A stretch of DNA of 64,000 bases from Brumimicrobium sp964585545 (GTDB lineage: Bacteria > Bacteroidota > Bacteroidia > Flavobacteriales_D > Crocinitomicaceae): NCBI GenBank assembly GCA_964585545.1, contig CAZPDT010000005.1, positions 1-64,000 on the forward strand. The letters are read 5' to 3'. The translations under genes were made by a program, and so were the position numbers. A model generated the notes under the pieces. It saw only the letters and a program-made list of their open reading frames with translations, had not been told where the DNA came from and searched no databases. Within the stretch, counting starts at the first letter, position 1. Each line of letters begins with the position of its first letter. Of the stretch, positions 16,710 through 25,908 are shown one piece after another.

Positions 16710-18812
16710 CTATTTAGAAATAATTTTAAACTCAGTTCTTCTGTTTCTTTGATGAGCAGCTTCTACATCAGATTTCCTTGTCATTTTCGCAATTTCTGCA
16801 TCCGTTACCATTGGTTTCTCTGAACCATATCCAACATATTCTAAGCGGTCTTTGCTTATTCCTTTTTTGATTAAATAATCAACAACAGATTTTGCCCTGT
16901 TCAATGAAAGTTTTTTGTTGTAAGCAGCAGATCCACGAGAATCTGTATGACCTGACAACTCAATTTTTATTTTTGGATTATCAACAAGGAATTTAACCAA
17001 ACGATTCAATTCAATTTCAGATTCTGTTCTCAATGAATATTTGTTGAAATCAAAGAAAACATTACGTAAAACAATGGCTTTTCCAACATTAACTTTCTTT
17101 AAGTCAATGTTTTTAACCACTTCTTTATATCCAGAAGCTGATTTGACATCGAAGTTTTCAGAATGGAACAAATACCCTTCAGCCTTAACTGCAATACCAT
17201 AGTTCTTACCACCCGGCAATGAAACAAGGTATCTGCCCGACTTACTATCAGAAGAGAAATCAGCAATTACCTCTCCTGTTTCGTTGTCAACCAACTCAAT
17301 ACTTGCTTTAAGCGGATCTTTTGTTTCTTCATCTCTAACAATACCTTTTAATAACATTAATTGACTAGAAACTTCAACTTTTGGTTCAATTCGAGCAGCC
17401 CGAACTGGCGCTGTTGCATTCGCAAGTAGCATATCTTCTCCACTTAATATGGGGTCTTTCTTTTGCCCCAACAATGTAACTTTGTATAAATCTTTGTCTC
17501 CAATTCCTTCTTCTCTGTATGAAGTCATATAAGCATCACGGCCGTTGGCGGCAACAACGAAGAAAACATCATCGTCAGGTGTGTTTATAGGATACCCCAT
17601 GTTTTCTGGATTAGACCAAGTACCGTCATCTTGTCGAACAGCTTTAAAAACATCAAATCCACCCATGGAATTGTGTCCTTTTGAAGAAAAATAAAGGGTT
17701 TTACCATCAGGGTGCATAAAAACACCGTCTTCATCGTATTTGGAGTTGATGTTTGCGGGTAAGCGTTTTACATTAAGCCATTTTTCTTTGTCTTCGTTCC
17801 ATTCAGCTACAAACAAATCTCTATCAGCAGGAGGATTCCCTTTTACGGCGGGGCGTTTAGATGCAAAGTAAAGCAATTTCCCATCAGGAGAATACCAAGC
17901 GGAAGATTCATGGTATTTACTGTTGACTTCTTTGTTAAGTTTTTTTAATTTACTCCATTCATTTCCATCCCTTACACTTTCGTATAAATTTCCATCACCA
18001 TTATCGTCAAGATATATAATCATTCGGCTACCATCGGGACTTAATGAAACAGCTGCATCATGTCCTTTTGTATTAATAGGTGAGCCAATATTTGTGGCGG
18101 GTGTCCAATCTTTGGTCGTATATCGGTTGGAAGTATAAACATCTTCATAATATCCTCCATCATAAGGTGAAATTCCACCTCCCGTTGTATTGGGACGGCG
18201 ACTTGTAAAGAAAATTTCAGAGGCATCTGCTGTCATAATCATTCCATAATCAGGGTATTTAGAATTTACATTTTTTCCCATATTATCAATCCATACACGA
18301 ACAGGGTCTTTTTCCAATTTTTTTCCCGACCGACATTCTTGTATTTTTTTATTGACATCCATATAGGCTTTTAAATCTTTTTTGGGATTCAAATGGTTTT
18401 TATATACTTCGTATTGACCAACTGCTTTATCCCATTTTCTTATGAGGTGATATCCTCGTCCGAGATAATAATGAATATCAGAAAACAGCTTTCCATTCAA
18501 TTCAAAAGCACTTTGAAAATAGGGAAGTGCTTTAAACTTTTCTGCTGTGTGCAGATAGCAAAGCCCAATATTGTAATTAACATGAGCGCTCCTTGGATTA
18601 AAATCTTGAGCAATCAGATAATGGTCTAGTGCTTGTTTATACTGTGGTGCTGGCAAAGACTCCATTAGCTTGTCAGCTGTTTCTACTTCTTTGTTCGCTT
18701 CTTTAAACCCTTTTTTATTGTTTTTAAAGTTCTTTTTGTCAAAAGTCACTTCCTGTGCAAAGAAAGAAAAACACAAAAGGATTAAAACGGAGGATAAAAT
18801 TATTTTTTTCAT
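16710..18812 (-). CDS. OmpA-family protein with TPR, PD40 propeller and carboxypeptidase-like domain (PorE-like layout)
   Basis: 700 residues. Signal peptide (about 1-19, ending FFAQ); TPR-like helices (about 35-150); PD40/WD40-like repeats forming a propeller (about 175-440; recurrent SPDG..IYF, HPDGKTLYFSS); a carboxypeptidase regulatory-like domain (about 485-570; GIVRDEETKDPLKASIELVD); and an OmpA peptidoglycan-binding domain (about 585-700; FFDFNKYSLR, LSGHTDSRGSAAYNKKLS). The same domain order is found in PorE, a peptidoglycan-anchored part of the T9SS. Many Bacteroidota carry several such paralogues, so the PorE role is inference. The ATG shares one base with the stop of the TPR gene upstream. 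Confidence 0.85.
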   Translation of the reverse strand: MKKIILSSVLILLCFSFFAQEVTFDKKNFKNNKKGFKEANKEVETADKLMESLPAPQYKQALDHYLIAQDFNPRSAHVNYNIGLCYLHTAEKFKALPYFQSAFELNGKLFSDIHYYLGRGYHLIRKWDKAVGQYEVYKNHLNPKKDLKAYMDVNKKIQECRSGKKLEKDPVRVWIDNMGKNVNSKYPDYGMIMTADASEIFFTSRRPNTTGGGISPYDGGYYEDVYTSNRYTTKDWTPATNIGSPINTKGHDAAVSLSPDGSRMIIYLDDNGDGNLYESVRDGNEWSKLKKLNKEVNSKYHESSAWYSPDGKLLYFASKRPAVKGNPPADRDLFVAEWNEDKEKWLNVKRLPANINSKYDEDGVFMHPDGKTLYFSSKGHNSMGGFDVFKAVRQDDGTWSNPENMGYPINTPDDDVFFVVAANGRDAYMTSYREEGIGDKDLYKVTLLGQKKDPILSGEDMLLANATAPVRAARIEPKVEVSSQLMLLKGIVRDEETKDPLKASIELVDNETGEVIADFSSDSKSGRYLVSLPGGKNYGIAVKAEGYLFHSENFDVKSASGYKEVVKNIDLKKVNVGKAIVLRNVFFDFNKYSLRTESEIELNRLVKFLVDNPKIKIELSGHTDSRGSAAYNKKLSLNRAKSVVDYLIKKGISKDRLEYVGYGSEKPMVTDAEIAKMTRKSDVEAAHQRNRRTEFKIISK

Positions 18813-19909
18813 TATTTTTCAATTAATTTTCTACAATCATTAGTGGAGTAATATTCTTCAGCGCTATTTATTCCTAAATCAGCAGCCTTACTCCAATCTT
18901 TACATGCCAAGTCTGTTTTGCGCAACATTTCGTAGGCTATGGCACGATTATAATAAGCTGCACCCAGTTGGTCGTCTTTTTCAATTGCCTTTGTACTGAA
19001 AGAAACCACTTTATCATATTCTTCCATTTCCATATATACACCCGCAATATTATTGTATGCAATTGCATAATCGGGTTGAATTAGATTGACCCGTTTAAAG
19101 TCAGATAAAGCATCTTTGTAATCCCCTTTTTCGAACTTGGCATATCCTCTGTTGTTCCATGCCAAATAATTGTTCTTATCAACCATAATTGCCTTGTCGT
19201 ATGCCTTTATGGCGCGAACATAATCTTTTTGTTCTCGGTATAAACTACCCAAATTATTGTAGGCATTTCCCGATGTTTTGTCCAATTGCGCTGCCTTCTG
19301 GTAATCAGCGATTGCTTTTTCATAATTTTCGTTCATTTTATAGGCGCTTCCTCTATCATTATAAGCGTCTGCAAATTGACCATCTATTAAAATCACTTTA
19401 GAAAAATCTGTAATTGCTTTATCGTACTCCCCCAATTTAAAATATTGAATTCCTCTTTGATAGAAAGATTCTTTTTTCTTTTTCCGGTCTATTGCCTTAG
19501 AATAATATGAAATAGCCAGTCTTAAACTGTCTTTCGCTTCGGCCAACGCCCCTAGTTCAAAGAAGGGTTGATCCGCTGTTTGATCAATTTTAGTTATCGC
19601 CAGAAACTCTTCTTCTGCCAATTCAGGTTGATTGTTGGCCAGGTAACTGTTGGCTAAATTATTGTGAGCTTGTATAAATTGGGGTGAAATTTCTATTGCT
19701 TTTTTAAAGCTAGAAATTGCCAAACTGTAATTTTTATTTTGATAAGCTATCGTGCCTTCATTATATATTTTTTGTGCTTCTGGCTTAATTCCAGATGCAT
19801 TTATTTTTGCATTCTTTGCAACAACAACTTCAACAGAATCTTCCTGAGAATAAGCAGAAAAGACAAAAAGACAACAAGTCAATACGAGAAAAGATTTTAA
19901 GTTCTTCAT
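18812..19909 (-). CDS. Periplasmic TPR-repeat protein
   Basis: 365 residues. Signal peptide 1-21 (FVFSAYSQ), then about eight tetratricopeptide repeats filling residues ~40-350; clear examples are AYNDRGSAYKMNENYEKAIADYQKA and AYNNLGSLYREQKDYVRAIKAYDKA. TPR arrays are scaffolds for protein contacts. The stop codon overlaps the ATG of the OmpA/PD40 gene by one base, so the two are coupled and the product probably works with that envelope protein. A good promoter is found at 19933-19962. Confidence 0.9.
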   Translation of the reverse strand: MKNLKSFLVLTCCLFVFSAYSQEDSVEVVVAKNAKINASGIKPEAQKIYNEGTIAYQNKNYSLAISSFKKAIEISPQFIQAHNNLANSYLANNQPELAEEEFLAITKIDQTADQPFFELGALAEAKDSLRLAISYYSKAIDRKKKKESFYQRGIQYFKLGEYDKAITDFSKVILIDGQFADAYNDRGSAYKMNENYEKAIADYQKAAQLDKTSGNAYNNLGSLYREQKDYVRAIKAYDKAIMVDKNNYLAWNNRGYAKFEKGDYKDALSDFKRVNLIQPDYAIAYNNIAGVYMEMEEYDKVVSFSTKAIEKDDQLGAAYYNRAIAYEMLRKTDLACKDWSKAADLGINSAEEYYSTNDCRKLIEK

Positions 19910-19932
19910 AAGAGTTTATTATTTTGAAGGAC

Positions 19933-19962
19933 TAAATGTAAACAATTTTATTTAAATTTCAA
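19933..19962 (-). promoter_or_regulatory. Promoter of the TPR-OmpA operon
   Basis: TTG (19962-19960), 19 bases, TACATTTA (19940-19933) on the minus strand, 24 bases before the ATG. Only the last base of the -7 box departs from consensus. Confidence 0.6.
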
Positions 19963-20143
19963 GTTTTTTAAGATGAGATAAAAATTAACTCGAACTCTAA
20001 AAACCCTCGTGCTCCCCAAATATATTAGCATTTGATCTTTTCGTTACGAAAATTTATGGATAGTTCGGGTTAAGTGCAATTTGTTTTGAACTAAAATATA
20101 TAAGTGGAGGATACTGGCACAAATAAAAAAGAGAATAGTGCTT

Positions 20144-20518
20144 TTATTTGACATAATCTTGCTTGTGTACCAACATGTATTGGTTATCATCAATTTTAAG
20201 ATAACCTTGGTCGTAACAAAAAACATATTGGCTGCCTTTTTTGGTGGTGTAAATATTGGTGTAATAATGGAAGTTAAACCCATCTTCTGCCAATGTTATT
20301 CCATCGACAGTTTTTTTCCCGTTGGGATTTAGTTGAGACAGAATACGTCTGTTTTTGCGAAGAATATTATTGATTCTCCGCATGTATTTATTGCTGTCTT
20401 CATTCAATCTATTGTTGAATGTATTTCTGCAATAATCTCCACAAAATTTCTGATCTTTTCTACCGTTGAGCTTTGTGCCACACTCTAAACATTCTCTTTT
20501 TTCTTCGGGTTTCTCCAT
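20144..20518 (-). CDS. Small zinc-ribbon protein of unknown function
   Basis: 124 residues. Residues 9-30 hold a treble of cysteines, C-L-E-C ... F-C-G-D-Y-C, typical of a DUF2116-like zinc ribbon (ECLECGTKL..KFCGDYCRN). A basic helix follows (YMRRINNILRKNRRIL), then a mostly beta C-terminus with many Tyr residues. Similar short proteins are widespread in Flavobacteriia but have no known role; nucleic-acid binding would fit the ribbon plus basic helix. Single gene with no clear promoter. Confidence 0.7.
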   Translation of the reverse strand: MEKPEEKRECLECGTKLNGRKDQKFCGDYCRNTFNNRLNEDSNKYMRRINNILRKNRRILSQLNPNGKKTVDGITLAEDGFNFHYYTNIYTTKKGSQYVFCYDQGYLKIDDNQYMLVHKQDYVK

Positions 20519-20610
20519 AAGCTTGCTGTACAGTTCGATTTACTAATATAGTGTTTTTGTATTATATATAAAACAGGAACTGGATTTAAACCGAATTATT
20601 CATGAGATTG

Positions 20611-20646
20611 TTTTAGATTGTAGATTGCGGATTTTAGATTGTAGAT
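20611..20646 (+). repeat. Short direct repeat, two copies of 15 bases
   Basis: TTTTAGATTGTAGAT occurs exactly at 20611-20625 and 20632-20646, with partial units around them. Such GATTTTAGATTG-type strings are common non-coding repeats in Flavobacteriia. They lie in the 369-base gap in front of the Bat operon, which also holds the dispersed repeat at 20766. Confidence 0.6.
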
Positions 20647-20765
20647 GGGTTCTTAATTTACAGATAATAATTTATATCAGGAAATTACAAACGAAATATA
20701 AAAAGAGGCTAAAAAAGCCGTCTTTTAAGTTTTTGTTTTTTACATCCTTTAACCTGAAAGTATTT

Positions 20766-20814
20766 AGAGTTAGCTGTTTTATGTTACAAAAGACCTCTGT
20801 CTTGGAATGGGGTT
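20766..20814 (+). repeat. Dispersed 50-base intergenic repeat, copy 2
   Basis: Shares AGTTAGCT, ATGTTACAAAAGA, CTGTC, GAATG and GG-TTAA, in order and spacing, with 14456-14506. It ends 73 bases before the MoxR start, so it may lie within or near the Bat operon promoter region. CATCTTTG near 20860 is one base off a -7 box. Confidence 0.55.
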
Positions 20815-20887
20815 AACAATCTTTAACTACACCCATATTTTTCTAGTTAAATATTATCAACATCTTTGTATCTATCAAAGTAAAATT

Positions 20888-21910
20888 ATGGAGGAAAATA
20901 AAACATCTGCATTAACGCCTGCTGATGGAATACGAGAATTGACAGAAAAAATACAATCAGAGCGCCCTTTGATTAATATGATGACCAAGGAGCTCAGCAA
21001 GGTTATTGTTGGTCAAGGTCAAATGCTTGACCGTTTGTTAATAGCACTGCTTGTCGATGGGCACATTTTGTTGGAAGGCGTTCCAGGATTGGCTAAAACA
21101 TTAGCAATAAAAACACTTTCTGATGTGATCGGAGGTGATTTTAGTCGTATTCAATTTACACCAGATTTGCTTCCTGCCGATGTTACAGGAACTCAAATAT
21201 ACAACCAAAAAACACAAAGTTTTTCAGTAACAAAAGGGCCAATATTTGCGAACTTTATCCTAGCAGACGAGATCAATAGAGCGCCTGCAAAAGTGCAGTC
21301 TGCTTTGTTAGAGGCAATGCAGGAAAGACAAGTTACAATTGGAGACACCACCTTCCCATTGCCCAAACCCTTTTTGGTTATGGCAACTCAAAATCCCATT
21401 GAGCAAGAAGGAACATATCCTTTACCTGAGGCGCAAGTTGACCGATTTTTAATGAAGGTAACATTAGATTATCCCAATCCTGAAGAGGAGATGCTGATTC
21501 TTAGAAACAATGTGCGAAAGGAAGGGTTAGATAAGGCAAAAACTGTTGTTAAACCAGAGGATATTCTTCGAATTAGGGAACTGGTAAAAGATGTTTATCT
21601 TGACGAGAAGATAGAAAAATACATTATAGATATTGTTTTTGCAACACGCGTACCCAAACAATTTGAACTGGGTAATTTAACTGCTCTCATTTCCTTTGGG
21701 GCTTCGCCAAGAGCCAGTATTAATCTTGCACTCGCAGGTAAAGCCAATGCTTTTCTGCACGGGAGAGCGTATGTAATCCCCGATGATATACGCGCAGTAG
21801 CTTCTGATGTTATTCAACATCGACTGGGGCTCACTTATGAGGCGGAAGCAGAGGGAATTGATGCCAAAAGTATTGTAGGAAAGATTTTGGCACGGGTAGA
21901 AGTCCCTTAA
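20888..21910 (+). CDS. MoxR-family AAA+ ATPase, first gene of the Bat operon
   Basis: 340 residues from ATG 20888 (MEENKTSALTPADG). An open frame begins at 20807, but its extra 27 residues are unlike the family. Walker A is GVPGLAKT (about 64-71), Walker B FILADEINRAP, then ATQNPIEQEGTYPLPEAQVDRF. MoxR ATPases opening Bat operons are thought to remodel the vWA-domain Bat proteins. Ten bases separate it from the DUF58 gene. It is closer to the classic Bat MoxR than the paralogue at 3973. Confidence 0.93.
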   Translation: MEENKTSALTPADGIRELTEKIQSERPLINMMTKELSKVIVGQGQMLDRLLIALLVDGHILLEGVPGLAKTLAIKTLSDVIGGDFSRIQFTPDLLPADVTGTQIYNQKTQSFSVTKGPIFANFILADEINRAPAKVQSALLEAMQERQVTIGDTTFPLPKPFLVMATQNPIEQEGTYPLPEAQVDRFLMKVTLDYPNPEEEMLILRNNVRKEGLDKAKTVVKPEDILRIRELVKDVYLDEKIEKYIIDIVFATRVPKQFELGNLTALISFGASPRASINLALAGKANAFLHGRAYVIPDDIRAVASDVIQHRLGLTYEAEAEGIDAKSIVGKILARVEVP

Positions 21911-21920
21911 ATCAATAAAC

Positions 21921-22793
21921 ATGGATACGAAAGAACTTCTGAAAAAAGTCCGTGAAATAGAATTAAAAACACGAGGGCTCACAAAACAGGTGTTTTCAGG
22001 GGAGTACAGTTCCGCCTTTAAAGGGAGAGGAATGACTTTTTCAGAGGTTAGAAATTATCAATTTCAAGATGATGTAAGAAATATTGATTGGAATGTTACC
22101 GCCCGATTTAATGAGCCTTTTGTAAAAGTTTTTGAAGAAGAGCGAGAACTTTCTGTGTTCTTAGTATTGGACGTTTCAGGGTCGAATAATTTTGGTACAA
22201 AAGAAAAATCTAAATTTGAATTAATGCTTGAGCTTGCTGCAGTCTTGTCTTTTTCAGCAATTGCAAACAACGATAAAATAGGTGCTATTTTTGTGAGTGA
22301 TCAAGTGGAAAAGTATATTCCTCCAAAGAAGGGTCGATCTCATGCTTTGAAAATTATTCGAGACCTGATTCAACTCAAAGCAAAAAGCAAAGGAACATCC
22401 CTTAATGAAGGATTGCGTTTTTTTAGAAATGTAGTAAAAAAAAGGAGTATTTGTTTTGTAATAAGTGATTTTTATGATGAGCACGACTTTATTGAAGGAC
22501 TAAAAATAGCCAATAACAAACACGATATGGTGGCTCTAAGAATCAATGACCCTTCAGAAAGGAAGTTGCCCAATTTTGGTTTGGTTAAAATGTATGATGC
22601 TGAAAAAGGAAAAATTAGGTGGGTCAATACGGGTTCAAAAAGTGTACGAGAAAGATATGAGCGTAAATTTTTAAGGAATGAGAAAATTCTGAATGATAAA
22701 TTTAGACGATCGGGAGTTGATTATGCCATTCTTTCTACGGAAGGGAAATATTTAAAAGAGTTGAATAAACTTTTTCAATTGCGAAGCAAATGA
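21921..22793 (+). CDS. DUF58 domain protein of the Bat operon
   Basis: 290 residues, no membrane segment. The DUF58 core appears as GRGMTFSEVRNYQFQDDVRNIDWNVTARF (about 35-63) followed by a vWA-like stretch LVLDVSGSNNFGT with a D-x-S-x-S MIDAS-like motif. It is probably a cytoplasmic partner of the MoxR ATPase encoded just upstream. Its stop overlaps the start of the next gene by four bases (ATGA). Confidence 0.92.
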   Translation: MDTKELLKKVREIELKTRGLTKQVFSGEYSSAFKGRGMTFSEVRNYQFQDDVRNIDWNVTARFNEPFVKVFEEERELSVFLVLDVSGSNNFGTKEKSKFELMLELAAVLSFSAIANNDKIGAIFVSDQVEKYIPPKKGRSHALKIIRDLIQLKAKSKGTSLNEGLRFFRNVVKKRSICFVISDFYDEHDFIEGLKIANNKHDMVALRINDPSERKLPNFGLVKMYDAEKGKIRWVNTGSKSVRERYERKFLRNEKILNDKFRRSGVDYAILSTEGKYLKELNKLFQLRSK

Positions 22794-23737
22794 GAAAATG
22801 GAGTTTAAATATTGTTTTTTTGGTGGTTTCACTTTGTTCGTTTGGACAAGAACTTAACCTTTCTATTGATAAGGATGAGATAAAAATAGGAGTTCCCTTT
22901 ACCTTAACACTTACTGTAAAGAGCGATATAAAAACAGACAGTTTAAGATACGGAGCCTACAGTTCTATATTTCCTGCAGAAAGCAGCTCAAATACCACAA
23001 AAAATGGTATAAACACAGCGTATAATTTAGATATATTGATGCCGTTTACCGACACTTCGTATAAAAAGGACAATCAATTTATTTGGGAAGGAAACTATCA
23101 ACTTACTGGATGGGATAGTGCTTATGTGGTGATACCTCCCCAACAAATTTATATTAATGACAGTTTGTATTATACTCCAGCGGGATTAATTCATATCATT
23201 AGTCCTGTTGCAGACCCCAGTAAACCAATTTATGACATTAATGAATCATTTACCGAAGTAAAAGACCAAAATTCAAAATGGATTCACTTTTTTAAAAATA
23301 ACTGGTGGTGGTTGGGTTTGATTTTACTGGCAATTATTGTTTTAATATATATTGTTCGTAAACGCTCAAAAGAGACCAGCACACCTTTGAGTTTAAGACA
23401 AAAAACGCTACAAAAAATAGATCGATTAGAAAATGAGAAGGGATATGAAGTTAACCTTAAAGAATATTACTTCGACTTGTCTATAATTTTAAGAAGGTTT
23501 TTTGCAGCCCATTATCGAACCCCAATAATGGACAAAACAACAACAGAAATCGAACATGTTTTACTGCTCCATAAACTCGATAAAGAGATGGTTTTTCTGG
23601 TGCGACAATTGTTAACCCAATCGGACATGGTAAAGTTTGCCAAATCGAGGCCCAAAGAAGAAGAAATAAAGGGCGTTACAGACAAGGCGAGAAGGGTGGT
23701 TAATGCGATTGCTGATTTAGATTTAAATGATGAGTAG
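22790..23737 (+). CDS. DUF4381-like membrane protein of the Bat operon
   Basis: 315 residues. Signal peptide (about 1-19, SFGQ), a periplasmic beta domain (about 20-160) resembling the BatD/oxygen-tolerance fold, one membrane segment (about 171-188, WWWLGLILLAIIVLIYIV), and a cytoplasmic helical domain with LKEYYFDLSIILRRFFAAHYRTPIMDKTTTEIE. This order matches the DUF4381-like protein usually found between the DUF58 gene and batA. The function is unassigned. It overlaps the DUF58 gene (4 bases) and batA (11 bases). Confidence 0.8.
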   Translation: MRKWSLNIVFLVVSLCSFGQELNLSIDKDEIKIGVPFTLTLTVKSDIKTDSLRYGAYSSIFPAESSSNTTKNGINTAYNLDILMPFTDTSYKKDNQFIWEGNYQLTGWDSAYVVIPPQQIYINDSLYYTPAGLIHIISPVADPSKPIYDINESFTEVKDQNSKWIHFFKNNWWWLGLILLAIIVLIYIVRKRSKETSTPLSLRQKTLQKIDRLENEKGYEVNLKEYYFDLSIILRRFFAAHYRTPIMDKTTTEIEHVLLLHKLDKEMVFLVRQLLTQSDMVKFAKSRPKEEEIKGVTDKARRVVNAIADLDLNDE

Positions 23738-24764
23738 TGCTGTATTTTTACATATTGGCTTTTTGAATTATCAGTTCTATGCACCGAATTGGTTGTGGTT
23801 ATTATTGCTTGTTCCTGTTGTTCTTTTTCTTCATTTTCTCCAATTTAAAAAAGAAAAGACAGGCATAAAATTCTCGCGTCCAGCGGCAGATTTAGAAGCC
23901 CTTTCTTTTCAGCCAATAAACATTTTAATTTTTGGTGTTTATACTTTTATCGGACTGGGTTTTGCGTTACTTATTTTGGGTATAGCAAAACCCTATCTTC
24001 CCTATTCAGACGACAATCAAAAAGAATATGGAGAAGGAATAGACATTATTATTTCTATGGATGTTTCAGGAAGTATGATGGCAACTGATTTTTCACCGAA
24101 TCGTTTGGAGGCAGCAAAGCAGGTAGCCAAGGAGTTTATTGATGGAAGGAAATCAGATAAAATTGGGTTCGTGGTGTTCGAAGGAGAAGCATATACTGCC
24201 TGTCCAACTACTCGAAATTATGATTATCTGAAGCAAACGATAAGCGAAATACAATCTGGAATGTTGGATCCAGGAACGGCTATTGGAACAGGACTAGGAA
24301 CAGCAGTTGCCCAGTTGAGAAGTGATACCATTGCTTCGAAAGTAATTATTCTGTTAACAGATGGAGAAAATAATCGGGGAAAAATTTCACCTATGGCTGC
24401 GGCACAGCTCGCTGAAAAAAAGAACATTACGGTTTATACAATTGGTGTAGGAAAGAAAGGCTTTGTAGACATGCCCGTTCACACTCCATTTGGAACAATG
24501 ACTCAAAAAACCCAAGTCAATATCGACGAACACCTTTTAAAGAAAATGGCCGACTTAACAGGGGGAAAATATTTTAGAGCAACAAATGAGAACTCTTTAC
24601 GGTCGATTTATAAAAAAATCGATGAAATGGAAAAAAGAAAGATGGTAGATGATACGATAAAACGGGATCCTCCCTATCGTCCTGAAGGGTTTTTAAAATA
24701 TGGTTTGCTCCTTTTGTTTTTAGGGTTTGCGGTAGAACAAATAGTATTAAGAAAGAATGCGTAG
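23727..24764 (+). CDS. batA: BatA, vWA-domain membrane protein
   Basis: 345 residues. Membrane segments near 20-38, 66-88 and 322-340 bracket a vWA domain with MIDAS motif DVSGSMMATD (about 111-120) and LTDGENNRG. N-terminal FYAPNWLWLLLLVPVVLFLHFLQF is typical of BatA. Bat proteins were first linked to oxygen tolerance in Bacteroides; their biochemical role is still unclear. The start at 23727 lies inside the previous gene (11-base overlap); ATG 23730 is an equal alternative. The end overlaps batB by eight bases. Confidence 0.93.
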   Translation: MMSSAVFLHIGFLNYQFYAPNWLWLLLLVPVVLFLHFLQFKKEKTGIKFSRPAADLEALSFQPINILIFGVYTFIGLGFALLILGIAKPYLPYSDDNQKEYGEGIDIIISMDVSGSMMATDFSPNRLEAAKQVAKEFIDGRKSDKIGFVVFEGEAYTACPTTRNYDYLKQTISEIQSGMLDPGTAIGTGLGTAVAQLRSDTIASKVIILLTDGENNRGKISPMAAAQLAEKKNITVYTIGVGKKGFVDMPVHTPFGTMTQKTQVNIDEHLLKKMADLTGGKYFRATNENSLRSIYKKIDEMEKRKMVDDTIKRDPPYRPEGFLKYGLLLLFLGFAVEQIVLRKNA

Positions 24765-25908
24765 TAACAAGTATAAATACAATAGACCCATTTTAATCGC
24801 TGCCATGGTAGTTTGGGAGCTCATTTTTTGGGTTCTTATCTGGCAGGTTTTGGCGTTATTCGACGTTTTCTCTAAACCTACTGTTGGTGATCAGCTTGTT
24901 TTCTTAAAACCTGATTATGGATGGTGGCTTTTAATCATTGTTCCTGTTTTTATTGCGGTTGTTTTTTTTCAGGTTGGGAAAAGAAATCAATTAATTAAAA
25001 AATTGGGAGATAAAAAAACAATTCATACTTTTTTAAATCCAGTTTCCACTTTTCGAATGTTTTGGAGGTACTTTTTTGTCCGAAACATTTTAGTATTTAC
25101 CGTTTTTGGATTAATGCAACCGTCTTTTGGAACAAAAACCATTCAAGGAAAAAAGTCAGGTGTAGAATTGATTTTTGCAGTGGATGTATCAAACTCTATG
25201 AACGTACGTGATACTAAAGGAGGGGATTCACGTTTAACGATTGCTAAAAGAGCGATGACTCAAATTGTGAATCGATCTGCTGTTTCTCAGGTGGGATTGA
25301 TTATTTTTGCTGGAAATGCCTATCCTGAATTACCACTAACTCCAGATATTGAGGTGTTTAAAATGTATATAGACGACTTAAACACATCGCTTATCTCAAA
25401 TCAAGGAACCAATATTTCCGGAGCAATCAAAGCATCTAGTAAGTTCTTCTCCAAAGAAAAATCAAAAAAGGTCTTGGTTCTTATTACAGATGGAGAAGAC
25501 CATGAAGGAAACATGGAAGCAGCTTATGCTACAATAAAAGACAAAAACATTCAAGTACTTATTTTGGGTGTAGGAACAGAAAAAGGCGGAATTGTACCCA
25601 ATGGAGACCACCCTAATGCGCCACCGTTAAAAAATGATTTAGGACAAGTTGTTGTTTCGAAGGTAAATCTTCAAATGATTCAATCAATGGCGAAGTCAAT
25701 GAATGGGGACTTTATGTTGACCAATGCCTCTTTTCCAAATGTTTCGCATTTTTTAACTCAAATTAACAATAGTTCAAAAAGGAACACTGTAGATTTGGAA
25801 TTGAAAGTGAAAAAGAACAGATATCAATGGCCAGTTGGTCTGGCGCTGTTTTCTTTGATTGTTTTGTTGCTTTGGGAAGCTGCCCCAAGAAAAAAGAGAA
25901 TGATATAG
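24757..25908 (+). CDS. batB: BatB, vWA-domain membrane protein
   Basis: 383 residues. Two N-terminal membrane segments (about 14-38, 53-70), a vWA domain with MIDAS DVSNSMNVRD (about 144-153) and ITDGEDHEGN, and a C-terminal anchor (about 353-370). It is the second of the paired vWA proteins of the Bat complex, which probably form a membrane assembly with BatA. It directly abuts batC (stop 25908, ATG 25909). Confidence 0.93.
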   Translation: MRSNKYKYNRPILIAAMVVWELIFWVLIWQVLALFDVFSKPTVGDQLVFLKPDYGWWLLIIVPVFIAVVFFQVGKRNQLIKKLGDKKTIHTFLNPVSTFRMFWRYFFVRNILVFTVFGLMQPSFGTKTIQGKKSGVELIFAVDVSNSMNVRDTKGGDSRLTIAKRAMTQIVNRSAVSQVGLIIFAGNAYPELPLTPDIEVFKMYIDDLNTSLISNQGTNISGAIKASSKFFSKEKSKKVLVLITDGEDHEGNMEAAYATIKDKNIQVLILGVGTEKGGIVPNGDHPNAPPLKNDLGQVVVSKVNLQMIQSMAKSMNGDFMLTNASFPNVSHFLTQINNSSKRNTVDLELKVKKNRYQWPVGLALFSLIVLLLWEAAPRKKRMI

